From Promethearchaeota archaeon (GTDB lineage Archaea; Asgardarchaeota; Lokiarchaeia; Sigyniarchaeales; Promethearchaeaceae), in NCBI GenBank assembly GCA_004524545.1, contig SDNX01000004.1, forward strand, positions 1-54,283: 54,283 nucleotides of DNA, written 5' to 3'. Below, in pieces: positions 8,237 through 17,405 of the stretch (the first letter of the stretch is position 1; each line of letters opens with the position of its first letter). Under the pieces are notes generated by a model that ran no database searches, was not told the origin of the DNA, and was given only the letters and a program-made list of their open reading frames with translations. The translations under genes were made by a program, and so were the position numbers.

Positions 8237-8253
8237 CTCTTTTTTTTTTATTC
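8237..8253 (+). terminator. T-rich terminator
   Basis: Immediately after the stop of the surface-protein gene there is an uninterrupted run of nine T (within ACTCTTTTTTTTTATTCC). Archaeal RNA polymerase terminates at such U-tracts without needing a hairpin. Confidence 0.55.
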
Positions 8254-8375
8254 CAGTAGATTTATTCACATATACAGGAATTGGTTCTAGCCGTAGTGGT
8301 TGCCCATTCCAATTTATTTTACTAGGAAGCAATCGAGTTTTAATAAATCAATGTAAACCGGTCACTCCAACTAAG

Positions 8376-8384
8376 TATTTAAGA
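8376..8384 (+). promoter_or_regulatory. TATA box close to the start codon
   Basis: TATTTAAGA, centred about 27 nt before ATG 8407. Transcription would start at or within a few bases of the ATG, so the mRNA is probably leaderless or nearly so. No ribosome-binding site is visible. Confidence 0.5.
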
Positions 8385-8406
8385 ACCGAGTAAGTAAACT
8401 AGTGAT

Positions 8407-9708
8407 ATGAGTGAAGTTTCGGGGGCAATTCTAATTCAAAAGACGGATTTGAGGGCACTGCGTAAGAAACTCAAGAAGCATAAATATGATTATGTAATTA
8501 TCCAAACCAGAAAGGAAAAATGGGTATATGTTGTTCTAGATAAAGATGAGGAGGAAAAGGAAAAAGATTTTGACGAGTTTTTTGAAGACAATATGGAAGG
8601 TATTGATTGGGATATATCCTTAAGCCCTGAAATAATCATGAATTTCAGAACTTTTTCCAAATCGTTTCCTATCTTATTTTTAGAATATTCAGAGAATTAT
8701 GGGTGGGGGTATGTTTTCTTTGTATTAGGAGAAATAAGGGCGGGATTTTTTCTGGACTATGATACGGATGAACCTACGATTCAAGAAATAAGAGAGCAAC
8801 TTCGGATGGCGAATCCACGGGAATTAAAACTTTTGGGGTTAAAAAGATCTGAGATAAAAGGGATACGAGAATTGCTCGATAAAAATATCGTACTTCAAGA
8901 CATAAAAGGAGAGTTGGAAATCCCGCTTGTTAATAAATTTCTCCACATTTTAGGGATTAACGATCCTAAATCGATGAATTGGAATTCCATGGGTTATATT
9001 AACGATCCGGAGTTTTTGAGATTCCAGCGCAGGTTCATTCTTCAACCTCTGAAGCGATATGGGTTTCGATCTTATAAGACCTCTGATATGGGGCGAATCT
9101 GCGATGGCTGTATTCTCCAATATATTGAATTTCAGAAGAGTAGGGATGGAGAAGGGGAATATTACGTGAATGTGTGGATACGACCCTTATTCAATGACTC
9201 CCCTGGTATTGGAGGACGAATGACCTTATTCCCTGAGGTTCCTACGCATGGAGGAGAATTTTGGAGTGAAGAAACTAAAAGTGATATAAAATTAGTGAGA
9301 GATGCAATTATGGAGTTCATTCTTCCATGGTTTGAGCAGCATTCCACTCCACAAGACTTGATCAATCAATTTGAACATGAAAAAAAGGGAGAGATGGAAA
9401 ATTGGACTCCTTATGACATCGCAATGGTGTATCTTTGGATAAAAGAATACGAAAAGGGAGCGTACCATTTAAAACAGGCTCAAATAGCGGCTGATGAGCA
9501 ATCAAGTCTAGAAGAAACATGCAAAACTATGCTCTCGCAGATTGAATCCTGGCAGTTTGAGGAAATCCAAAAAATGCTGAATAAAACCCTAGTGAAGATA
9601 CAGAAAAACGTAAAAAAATTACAGAATAACTTTATAACTACTATCTTTGAATCTACGCTCCATTCGGTGGAAGATAAGGATGAAATGGAGGATCTAGAGG
9701 ATTATTAA
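8407..9708 (+). CDS. DUF4304-like domain protein
   Basis: 433 residues, soluble. Residues about 205-330 (LQPLKRYGFRSYKTSDMGRI, CILQYIEFQKSRDGEGEYYV, NVWIRPLF) resemble DUF4304, a domain of unknown function found in many prokaryotes, often near defence or polymorphic-toxin genes. The N-terminal part (ALRKKLKKHKYDYVIIQTRK) is charged and unassigned, and the C-terminus is helical with two coiled stretches. A 48-codon ORF starts 12 nt after its stop, so it may head an operon with the GNAT gene. Confidence 0.5.
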   Translation: MSEVSGAILIQKTDLRALRKKLKKHKYDYVIIQTRKEKWVYVVLDKDEEEKEKDFDEFFEDNMEGIDWDISLSPEIIMNFRTFSKSFPILFLEYSENYGWGYVFFVLGEIRAGFFLDYDTDEPTIQEIREQLRMANPRELKLLGLKRSEIKGIRELLDKNIVLQDIKGELEIPLVNKFLHILGINDPKSMNWNSMGYINDPEFLRFQRRFILQPLKRYGFRSYKTSDMGRICDGCILQYIEFQKSRDGEGEYYVNVWIRPLFNDSPGIGGRMTLFPEVPTHGGEFWSEETKSDIKLVRDAIMEFILPWFEQHSTPQDLINQFEHEKKGEMENWTPYDIAMVYLWIKEYEKGAYHLKQAQIAADEQSSLEETCKTMLSQIESWQFEEIQKMLNKTLVKIQKNVKKLQNNFITTIFESTLHSVEDKDEMEDLEDY

Positions 9709-9720
9709 TTAGTATCACAT

Positions 9721-9867
9721 ATGATAAGGAAAAACTTAAGACAAGCTGATGAGTGTCGATTATTCGAGGATAATGCCCATCAAATTGCATATTATACATC
9801 AATTTATTACCTCAAAAATCGTACGAAAGCTAGAATTTACACATTTAGGGAAGAACTTGCGAAATGA
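9721..9867 (+). CDS. Small 48-aa protein coupled to the GNAT gene
   Basis: ATG 9721 to TGA 9865-9867. Its stop overlaps the ATG of the acetyltransferase gene as ATGA, a sign of translational coupling that is unlikely for a random ORF. The product (MIRKNLRQADECRLFEDNAH... ending RIYTFREELAK) is charged and probably helical, with no membrane segment or recognised domain. It starts 12 nt after the preceding gene. Possibly a small partner or a remnant domain of the GNAT. The coding call rests on position and amino-acid composition only. Confidence 0.5.
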   Translation: MIRKNLRQADECRLFEDNAHQIAYYTSIYYLKNRTKARIYTFREELAK

Positions 9868-10811
9868 CATCAAATATATTGCGGGACCATTCCGAAACCG
9901 CATTAAAACTAGCATTAGAAGATAACATTCTTTTATATGTTAAATCTTGTGTTATACCTGGAGAGGATGTGCTAGATTCGGACGAGCTATTTCGATGGTA
10001 TTGCGGATCGGATATCTTACTGCGAAACTGGGTTCTCAATCCAAAATTTACCCCCGAGAATGCCCACTTGAAAGTAAAGGAACAAATTGATTTTTTTAAC
10101 CACCGAAAAGTTTCATTTCTCTGGTGGATCGGTCCATCTGCAACACCGTTGAATCTTGGGGAAGTAATGGAAGAAGTTGGGATGATTAAATTGGAACAAA
10201 TCCCTGAAATGGGAGATATGGTAATCGACATTCGCAAATCAGAAGAAATGGAAAGCAACCTAAATGAGATTGTTTTAAAAACCGGGATTGAAATACGAAA
10301 AATTCGTTCCATGGAGGAAATCCGTGACGCTGTCCAAGTGGTAATACAATCTATGGAATATTCCAAAGAATTCCAACGGTCAGGTGAAAAATCTTGCGAA
10401 GTAATGCTACAAGAAGATCCCAGTGTAAATATGTTAGTCGGATATGCTGCATATTTAGATGGAAAACCAGTTTCAATTTCGACGGTGTTTTATGGAGGAG
10501 GAGTAGCTGGTTTATATTCCGTTGTCACATTGCCAAAATATCAACATCGTGGAATTGGTACGGCTATTACATTGGCTCCTCTTATTGACGCAAGGAAAAG
10601 AGGATACGAAATCGCTGTATTAACTGCTACAAAATTTGGTTTTCCAGTTTACAAGCGTATTGGCTTTAATAAACTGAAAGTGATGGACCAGTATTTTTGG
10701 GTTCCGCAAGCACTAAAGCGATTCCTCTACAAGATGTATTTCAGTTTACAACACTTCAAGAATGAAAAAAAGAAAAGAAATTGTCTCAATGTTTATAGAA
10801 AATACTTATAA
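9864..10811 (+). CDS. GNAT-family N-acetyltransferase
   Basis: 315 residues. The acetyl-CoA binding core is at residues about 200-280: SISTVFYGGGVAGLYSVVTL, the pyrophosphate-binding loop QHRGIGTA, then IAVLTATKFGFPVYKRIGF. The roughly 140 N-terminal residues are a second, weaker half (FLWWIGPSATPLNLGEVMEE), as in two-lobe GNATs. The acceptor (amine, peptide or small molecule) cannot be told from sequence. Overlaps the 48-aa upstream ORF by four bases. Confidence 0.78.
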   Translation: MTSNILRDHSETALKLALEDNILLYVKSCVIPGEDVLDSDELFRWYCGSDILLRNWVLNPKFTPENAHLKVKEQIDFFNHRKVSFLWWIGPSATPLNLGEVMEEVGMIKLEQIPEMGDMVIDIRKSEEMESNLNEIVLKTGIEIRKIRSMEEIRDAVQVVIQSMEYSKEFQRSGEKSCEVMLQEDPSVNMLVGYAAYLDGKPVSISTVFYGGGVAGLYSVVTLPKYQHRGIGTAITLAPLIDARKRGYEIAVLTATKFGFPVYKRIGFNKLKVMDQYFWVPQALKRFLYKMYFSLQHFKNEKKKRNCLNVYRKYL

Positions 10812-10828
10812 TTTCAACATAATTTAAT

Positions 10829-11032
10829 TCAGACAGTTTCGGTAAGTTTCGTATATTCAGCGTCCATTATTTTGATGATTTCCTTGAATGCATCCCGAAT
10901 TTTCTCATTCAATCGCTTTTCTTTCTTTAATTTGTCCCGAAGGGCAGTCAAACCGTTCACCATCAGGTCATGCAATTCCATTCCACTATCCCCAAGTGGC
11001 GTTTGCCACCAATCATCTAAGTCATAGGTCAT
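10829..11032 (-). CDS. Small conserved-looking hypothetical protein
   Basis: 67 residues from ATG 11032 (MTYDLDDWWQTPLGDSGMEL), chosen because AGGAAGTGATC lies at ribosome-binding distance; a TTG at 11101 would lengthen it. The rest is a helical, charged segment (RDKLKKEKRLNEKIRDAFKE). No membrane segment or known domain. It lies alone between two plus-strand genes. Function unknown. Confidence 0.45.
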   Translation of the reverse strand: MTYDLDDWWQTPLGDSGMELHDLMVNGLTALRDKLKKEKRLNEKIRDAFKEIIKIMDAEYTKLTETV

Positions 11033-11191
11033 TTGATCACTTCCTAGATAAGTAGGATAGGATCGTATATCTGTATATTTCCCTGTCACAAAAATACTCA
11101 ATTCATTTGGAGTTTATAAAAAACCGTTTGAAGAAATTTTCTCACTTCCCAACCGTAACAATTAAAGAATCGAATTAGCCATAAGAAACAT

Positions 11192-12058
11192 ATGGTAACA
11201 GAGGGTGAAAAAAATGAAAGTGAATTGCGTCAAATTCGGCTACAAAACACTGTTATGATGGATATCCAATTTTCTCAATACGTTCTCACACCCGCGTTTA
11301 ACAATGAGTTCAAAAGAATCCAAAAGAAAATATGTAAGGAATGCGGGAGAGATTATCGGATCACCCATTGGTGCGAACCTAGAGAGCAGCAAATTTGGAT
11401 CCTTGACTGGGAGACTCTGCTTCGTGCGAATTTCAAACCGGAGAAAAGAGATATATCTGTATACCAATTAGAAGAATATGAGAACCAACCCTACCCTAGT
11501 AATCTTGCAAATCCACCACCAAAGAAGGAAAAAGCTCAACAACAAATTCCCGTTAGCAAACCACAACCCATCCCAATAATAAACACATCATCTGTGAATT
11601 ACAACCAACCAACTCGTTTGCAATCTACTCTTGAACCACAGATGAAGAAGTTGTCTGTCCAATCTATAACGCAACTGACCCCAAGGGAACGGATGGTGTA
11701 TGAGGAACTTAAAAATTGGCGGAATTTTCAAGCCAATCGTGAGAGAAAACCAGTTTTTAATATTGCAGTTGATACGGCGCTCATGGCGGTGGTATTTTAC
11801 CGTGTAGCTACAACACATGAATTAATGCAAATTTCAGGATTTACCACTCATTCTGCGCAACAATATGGAACCGATATCTTACGCATTATGATTCGGAACG
11901 GGATGGCTACAGGTATTAAAACATATCAACAGAAGCGAAAACCATTGCCGACAGCGAAACCTGCTGACACTGTTACACATAATAGAAAAATTATTGCAGG
12001 ATTTGCTTGCTGTTTCGTCTTGGTTGTTACAATATTAGTTATTACACAATTTTTATGA
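11192..12058 (+). CDS. Tail-anchored HRDC-domain protein
   Basis: 288 residues. Residues about 163-240 match an HRDC domain (LTPRERMVYEELKNWRNFQA, then VATTHELMQISGFTTHSAQQ and YGTDILRIM), a nucleic-acid-binding helical module normally at the end of RecQ helicases and RNase D. Here there is no helicase or nuclease. The N-terminal part has CKECGRDY...HWC, a possible metal site, followed by a long Pro/Gln-rich linker. The C-terminus is a single membrane helix (IIAGFACCFVLVVTILVITQ), so the HRDC domain would face the cytoplasm from the membrane. Unusual architecture. Confidence 0.62.
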   Translation: MVTEGEKNESELRQIRLQNTVMMDIQFSQYVLTPAFNNEFKRIQKKICKECGRDYRITHWCEPREQQIWILDWETLLRANFKPEKRDISVYQLEEYENQPYPSNLANPPPKKEKAQQQIPVSKPQPIPIINTSSVNYNQPTRLQSTLEPQMKKLSVQSITQLTPRERMVYEELKNWRNFQANRERKPVFNIAVDTALMAVVFYRVATTHELMQISGFTTHSAQQYGTDILRIMIRNGMATGIKTYQQKRKPLPTAKPADTVTHNRKIIAGFACCFVLVVTILVITQFL

Positions 12059-12150
12059 TAAAAAACCTACGGTGTAGAATGGGATAAAGTCAATGAGGAG
12101 AATATCACAAAATTCCTCATTTTATTCTGTTAATTCATCAAATACTCAAT

Positions 12151-13221
12151 TTAATCCCATGCAATTTCATTCGGTTCATTTCTCGGGAGTCTCTCCTCGA
12201 CTAATGGAAGAACAGGAAATTGTTTGTGTGGCTCAGTTTGATACCAATAGGCTGTTGAAGAATAATCATCATATCGTCTATTTGCATGCCCATGTTCTAT
12301 TGTCACTTTTATAGATTTTGTGAAGTATACGGGATCCATGATGTGATATCGGTAGTATGTAATTTTTCCCGAATGATATTTTCCTCCTCCTACGATTATT
12401 CCATAGAATGGAGTAGAAAATTCTTTACTGGGACACCATGCGGTTCCGAAATAGTCTTCAGTACCCGTTCCAAAAATTGTCTGATCATCATCACCGTCAA
12501 TAAACATCATGTCATCCCCCTCTCCTGGCCAATTATCGCGATCTTCTTTCTGTTCCCGTAAATTATGGATGTTAAGATTGCATCCTACGTAATGGCCTTT
12601 CCCTTCTGCTTCCATGAGTAAATAGTTTTTAGAGAAATCGGTGTTGGTTCCTTGCAAAAGAAATTCATCCGATGTCATCCCTTCATCAGAAATTCCCTCA
12701 CAAGGATTTACCCGATTCCAGAAAGCATGAAACCTTCCATAATCTTCATTAAGTTGTTCGTATTCCTCATAATCAACGTAGAAATAAAACACAGTCGATC
12801 GTTTAGTTTGGTTATCTAGAACGAATTTTGCAGAGGAACCAAACGGCATCGGCCACCAGCAATTAAATCCCTTTCCATCCTTGGGAGACATAGCTAATGG
12901 CATCGACCAATAGTTCTTACACATCGCATGACCCATTCCGAAGAAGTCTCCAATCGGAACTTCGATACTTGGATGTTCTTCCCCATCCCAATATACTTTT
13001 AACACTAATTTTCGCAAGTAATTTTGATCAGTATTATCAATCGTGCACCAGAAATGCGTAATGCAACCCGCTCCTTGAATCTCTGCAAAAGTTCTGCATT
13101 CCTTGCGCTTGATCACAATAAAGTCGAAGTTTTTATGTTCGGGATGGTGACTGGATAAACGACGTCTTTTAACTGAATTTGGACGTAGTTTTGCGAGATT
13201 TTGCATCATATTTGGGATCAT
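12151..13221 (-). CDS. DUF2961 / GH172-like glycoside hydrolase
   Basis: 356 residues, no signal peptide. It reads as DUF2961: GAGCITHFWCTIDNTDQNYL, VPIGDFFGMGHAMCKNYWSM, WWPMPFGSSAKFVL, and FIDGDDDQTIFGTGTEDYFG near residue 250. DUF2961 proteins include the GH172 family (difructose-anhydride and arabinofuranoside enzymes). The acidic residues in GDDD and GTEDYF are candidate active-site positions. Divergent from two GPH-type symporters just downstream on the other strand, which suggests uptake and cytoplasmic cleavage of a sugar conjugate. Confidence 0.78.
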   Translation of the reverse strand: MIPNMMQNLAKLRPNSVKRRRLSSHHPEHKNFDFIVIKRKECRTFAEIQGAGCITHFWCTIDNTDQNYLRKLVLKVYWDGEEHPSIEVPIGDFFGMGHAMCKNYWSMPLAMSPKDGKGFNCWWPMPFGSSAKFVLDNQTKRSTVFYFYVDYEEYEQLNEDYGRFHAFWNRVNPCEGISDEGMTSDEFLLQGTNTDFSKNYLLMEAEGKGHYVGCNLNIHNLREQKEDRDNWPGEGDDMMFIDGDDDQTIFGTGTEDYFGTAWCPSKEFSTPFYGIIVGGGKYHSGKITYYRYHIMDPVYFTKSIKVTIEHGHANRRYDDYSSTAYWYQTEPHKQFPVLPLVEERLPRNEPNEIAWD

Positions 13222-13370
13222 TTTACTCTACCTTTTTTTGAGTATGATTTGTGTGAATATTTATTATTCGACTGAAAGAAAATTGATAAATCAGATAGTA
13301 AAACGTGCGAGAATGAACTAATTAAATCTTCTCTTTAGTAATTGTCAAAATCATGGTAGAGTGATAAATT

Positions 13371-14771
13371 ATGGGGCAAACTGAACCACAACAATTCAAA
13401 AAGCATGGATTCTTTACGCAGTTAAGCTTTGGAATGGCAGATTTACAATTAGACCTAGTATCTGGTATTTTCTCTCAATTTCTCGTATGATTTTGGGAGA
13501 CCGAGATTGGGCTCAATATTTGGATTTACACCAGTGCCTATGTTATCTTTGTGATTTGGAACATGGTAAACGATCCATTAATCGGTTTTTTCGCAGATAA
13601 ACCGAAGAAATACTGGAAACGATTTGGAAAGCGACTACCATTAATAATATTTGCGGGATTACCATTTTCCTTTGCGTTACCTTTTGTATTCAACGTCCCC
13701 AATTGGGAGGTGGATTCCGTTCAAAAATGGTATTACTTCATTTGGTTATTAGTTTCAATCTGTTTTTATGACTCATTCTATTCTCTCATCAGTCTAAACC
13801 ATGAATCTCTATATCCTGCGAAATTCAGAGACGATAAAAACCGAAGGAACACCAGTGCTGTTAGAATGATACTGCAAATTTTTGGAACACTATTGGGAGC
13901 TGCTGCACCCATGTTAATGAGTTATCAAGATAGGGAATCGTATGGTAATATGTCGTGGATCTTTGCTGGTGCAAGTTTCTTAATTTTCTTATCCTATATT
14001 CCCGGTCACAAAGAATCCAAGGAATTGCGTGAAATCTATACCAAAGATCAAGAAAAAGCCCAATCCCAGTCATTTTTCAAAGTTCTCAAAATAATGTTGA
14101 AACAAAAAAATTTCATGGCAGTTGTTCTTATCTTTTTCTTAGATAGTATCATTGGTGCGAGTTTGGTGGCATCCATTCATTATGCGGTTGAATACAATCT
14201 TCGTTTGGAATCAGAAAATGCAACTCTTGTTCTTTTGGGATTTATTGTAGCTGCATTAGTCTTCATTCCGGTGTGGTTATTAGTTGCTCAAAAATGGAAG
14301 AACAATCGAAAAATGTTGATTTTAGGAGTATTTTTGAACACGATTTTTCTGATACCTCTTGCATTCTTCTGGGATTTATGGTCGTTAGTAGTGTTTGCGG
14401 CTGTATTAGGAATAGGAGGGGCTGCACTTCGGGTAGCTAGGCATCCAGTAATGGCAGATGTGATTGATGAATCCATCGTGAAGACAGGTCAGCATATAGA
14501 AAGTTCATTTATGGGAATTTATGTGTTCTTCAATAGATTTGCGTTGATAATCCAACAAGTAGTTTTTGCTCTTGTGCATACTTTAACAGGATTTAATCAA
14601 CCTCCAGTCTATTTTCAACCTCCGGCTGCATTATTTGGGATTCGACTTCATACAGCAATAATTCCGGCTATTTTGTGCCTTGCGGGTTTAGTTGCGTTCA
14701 CGAAAATGTATAATCTTACACCGGAGCGAACTAAACAAGTTAAACAACAGATTATTGAATTGGGATTATAA
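13371..14771 (+). pseudogene. GPH/MFS sugar symporter interrupted by an in-frame TGA
   Basis: The frame from ATG 13371 encodes an MFS symporter of the GPH (MelB) type. Codon 40 is TGA (13488-13490), after which the same frame continues for 427 codons. The interrupted stretch (SGIFSQFLV-stop-FWETEIGLN) aligns with GAYQAFGFFFYETEIKLG in the neighbour at 14798, so the reading frame is real on both sides. An ATG at 13551 could restart translation but would lose the first membrane helix. It could be a nonsense mutation, sequencing error or readthrough. Confidence 0.7.
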
Positions 14772-14797
14772 TCCTTTTTCTATTTGGAGTAAATGAA

Positions 14798-16192
14798 ATG
14801 CTAGATAAAATCAGTCGAAGGGAAAATACAATAGGATTTTTTCTTTCTTTTAGTTTAGGTGCGTTTTTAACGGAATTTATACAAGGGGCCTACCAAGCAT
14901 TTGGGTTCTTTTTTTATGAAACCGAGATAAAGTTGGGTGTGACTTTAGTTACAGTAGCGTTTAGTACGCTAAGTCTCTTTAAAGCAATTACGGACCCTAT
15001 TCTGGGATATTTTCTAGATAAACCGGTAAAAAAATTTGAAAAGTTGGGAAAATCATTTACATGGATTCTAATTTCAATACTACCTTGGTTTGGATCGTTT
15101 ATTTTGTTTTATAACACCCCAAGATGGTCCGCAGAATCCCAACAAGGGCTCATATTTGCTTGGTTGCTTGGATCAATGTTAATTTATGGATTTACTTTTG
15201 CAATCTTTAGTATCAACTACTTTGGAATGATTCCGGGCAAGTTTAAACAAGATGAAGCAAGACGTAAAGTTCAAGGCTTTATGGGAATAGGCAGTTTCTT
15301 TGGAATGTTATTAGGTGCTCTAATTCCCACCTTTATTGCTGAATATGAAAACATTAGATCGTATGCTACAATGTCGCTAATTGTAGTTGCACTCGCAATT
15401 ATTCCTCTTGTTGGAATGATCCCGGGAACCTATGATCCCCCCGCTTTTCGTCCAACATTCACCGAACACCGATCCTCCAAGAGGGAGTCTTTTAGAAAAA
15501 TGATAAAATTTGCATTATCTCACAAAAATTTTAGAATTGTTCTGCTCCTATCGTTCACAAACCAAGTAATTATGTCTTGCGTAGGTGGATCTCTTCACTA
15601 TATTATAAAATATATTTATCTTGAGGATATTGATATTGCAATGTTCTTCTATATTGGGTATTTTAGTGGAGCATTAATTGGATCGTTCGTATGGGTAAAA
15701 ATTGCTCAAAAAATTAATAATACCAAACTCACATACCTTGTTTCTGGAGGATTGATGTTACTTACTCAAATACCGATGTTTTTTATCCAGCAGTTCTCAT
15801 TCGCAATTGCAAGCGTATTTCTCTTTCCATTTTCTTTTTGTTTCGCAGGATTTTGGAGCACATTACGAGTACCATTATCATCCGATACATTGGATGAATT
15901 AGCGATAGATCTTGGAAGAAGAGACAATTCCACGTTTATTGGTTTGCGATCGATTTTCTTTCAAATAGGTATTTTGTTTCAATCGTTAATTTTTGGTCTG
16001 GTTCACATATTGACGGGATTTGATAAGGATTTGACTGCGCAAGAACTGTCTGCGGAATACGGGATAATTTTTCTGTTTGTGGGAGTACCAATTATCTTAG
16101 AAGTCATTACCTTTTTGATATTTTGGAAGAAATATGATTTAGATCCAAAAAAAGTGCAAAAAATCAAGGAAAAAATACAAACAATTCCATAA
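14798..16192 (+). CDS. GPH-family (MelB-like) MFS sugar:cation symporter
   Basis: 464 residues with about twelve membrane segments. GPH-family features include the conserved loop after TM2 (KAITDPILGYFLDKPVKKFE), an acidic/aromatic TM1 (GFFFYETEIKLG), and the central cytoplasmic linker near residue 220. Members bring in glycosides, pentosides or hexuronides with Na+ or H+. Downstream of the interrupted paralogue by 26 bp and across from the GH172-like gene, so the substrate is probably a glycoside acted on by that enzyme; that is inference. Confidence 0.82.
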   Translation: MLDKISRRENTIGFFLSFSLGAFLTEFIQGAYQAFGFFFYETEIKLGVTLVTVAFSTLSLFKAITDPILGYFLDKPVKKFEKLGKSFTWILISILPWFGSFILFYNTPRWSAESQQGLIFAWLLGSMLIYGFTFAIFSINYFGMIPGKFKQDEARRKVQGFMGIGSFFGMLLGALIPTFIAEYENIRSYATMSLIVVALAIIPLVGMIPGTYDPPAFRPTFTEHRSSKRESFRKMIKFALSHKNFRIVLLLSFTNQVIMSCVGGSLHYIIKYIYLEDIDIAMFFYIGYFSGALIGSFVWVKIAQKINNTKLTYLVSGGLMLLTQIPMFFIQQFSFAIASVFLFPFSFCFAGFWSTLRVPLSSDTLDELAIDLGRRDNSTFIGLRSIFFQIGILFQSLIFGLVHILTGFDKDLTAQELSAEYGIIFLFVGVPIILEVITFLIFWKKYDLDPKKVQKIKEKIQTIP

Positions 16193-16217
16193 AAAAGGCG
16201 AAATTACGGAAATATTG

Positions 16218-16808
16218 TTATAGGCTGCGAATTCGGGTATTAGCGCTTCGTAACAACTTAACCTCTTCTTTGAGATTAATATTTTCGAATTTCAATTTCT
16301 GAATCTCACCTTGAAGTGAGTGCAATTGTTCCAATAAGTAGTTTCGTTCCTCAGTACCGTTTTCCACAACAATTCCTTGTACTTTATGGTGATCTAATTC
16401 ACTGGGATCTACATGTTTCAGCTTGATGGTCTCACTTTCCCGTTTGCCATTAGAATATTGTCGTATCTTAAATTTCCGGCAGGCATCTTCCGCCATAGTC
16501 CGCATTCCCCGAATCGTATTCACAATATGGACCTCATTAACCATAAGTATTGGAAGAACTTCCCTCACCCACGCTACCATAACATCAACATCGGGAATAC
16601 CAAAATTTGAATCAGCGCACCCGTTGGGAGGAGTTAAGCCTTTTTCTGAACGAAATTGATCCCCACCAAAAAGCTGTTGTTTGACAATTGTGGAGTCTTT
16701 CATAAGCCGCAATGTCCAAGTTTTATTTATCTGTCCTATCTGCAGGTAATACGATGTACCAGCAATTCCATAAGAGGGGGTAAAGGCTATAAATTTCCAA
16801 TAAGTCAT
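16218..16808 (-). CDS. Hypothetical protein with C-terminal coiled coil
   Basis: 196 residues from ATG 16808 (MTYWKFIAFTPSYG); the alternative is a TTG at 16817. The N-terminal 100 residues are of mixed composition (TPPNGCADSNFGIPDVDVMV). The last 45 are a heptad-like coiled coil (LLEQLHSLQGEIQKLKFENI, NLKEEVKLLRS). No recognised domain. A GTGAT ribosome-binding site precedes the ATG. The 57-bp inverted-repeat element lies about 170 bp upstream. Confidence 0.55.
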   Translation of the reverse strand: MTYWKFIAFTPSYGIAGTSYYLQIGQINKTWTLRLMKDSTIVKQQLFGGDQFRSEKGLTPPNGCADSNFGIPDVDVMVAWVREVLPILMVNEVHIVNTIRGMRTMAEDACRKFKIRQYSNGKRESETIKLKHVDPSELDHHKVQGIVVENGTEERNYLLEQLHSLQGEIQKLKFENINLKEEVKLLRSANTRIRSL

Positions 16809-16817
16809 GGTTCTCAA

Positions 16818-17228
16818 TCACATAGGTGTTCTTAGAAGGGTTTTCATTGAATTCTTCATAATCGTTTTCGTAAATCCTACTTCTAAATAATGACAGAAAA
16901 ACTGCTCAAATTCCATGTTTTTGTCAAATTACTCTACAAAAGTATACTCAAAGGATGTAGTAAAAAAAGGACTAGTCAACATCTGTGGAGTGATACAAAA
17001 TATTTTTCATCCAATTTTCCTCGCTTCCCAGATGTAGAAAAGGGTTCACTATACTGTGCGGGAACGGAAAAAGGAACAGTCATTCGATGCTATATAGTAG
17101 TAGTCGTCCTCGGATAAATGTATGTTACTTCATTTGCTTTTTTCTTTTTGTGCTGTGTGAACATTAAAATAGAATTAAGAAAAAAACTGGTCGGTAGAAA
17201 ATATTCTCAATTTGTAAATTGTAAATCA
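16818..17228. other. Intergenic region with 57-bp repeat copy A
   Basis: 410 bp without a convincing gene. Short ORFs on the plus strand have poor codon use and no start signals. It contains repeat copy A (16979-17035). I see no other structure. Confidence 0.5.
16979..17035. repeat. 57-bp inverted-repeat element, copy A
   Basis: Starts ACATCTGTGGAGTG and ends TTCCCAGATGT, so the ends form an imperfect inverted repeat (ACATCTG...CAGATGT). It matches copy B at 20633-20689 at 50 of 57 positions with no gaps, in the same orientation. MITE-like, or a shared regulatory element. Confidence 0.66.
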
Positions 17229-17405
17229 TTAAGGTTTAGGGGGTGGCTGTGGGTCGCCAGTACAATCGTGATTTTCAGGGAGTCGATGCTTCCGACAAAA
17301 TTTTTTACCACAATATTGACAAGTATAAGGTAGAAACATCAAAACCTTTTTGCAATAACTACATCTACCCAATTTGCTTTGTGTATTTTTTTTTTCATCA
17401 ATCAT
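17229..17405 (-). CDS. AN1-type zinc-finger micro-protein
   Basis: 58 residues, ATG at 17405-17403, TAA at 17231-17229. The cysteine/histidine set is C15-x2-C18-x10-C29-x2-C32-x4-C37-x2-H40-x5-H46-x-C48 with the core [20 protein letters not shown], an almost exact AN1 finger pattern. It ends in a Pro-rich tail. The ATG overlaps the TGA of the upstream coiled-coil gene (ATGA), so it is the last gene of a three-gene operon. In eukaryotes AN1 fingers occur in ubiquitin/stress adaptors. In archaea they are small proteins of unknown role. Confidence 0.8.
   Translation of the reverse strand: MIDEKKNTQSKLGRCSYCKKVLMFLPYTCQYCGKKFCRKHRLPENHDCTGDPQPPPKP

Noticed and set aside
13488-13490. Selenocysteine at the in-frame TGA
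   Set aside because: The aligned residue in the neighbour is aromatic and in a membrane segment, no selenoprotein relative is known to me in this family, and no SECIS-like hairpin was recognised.
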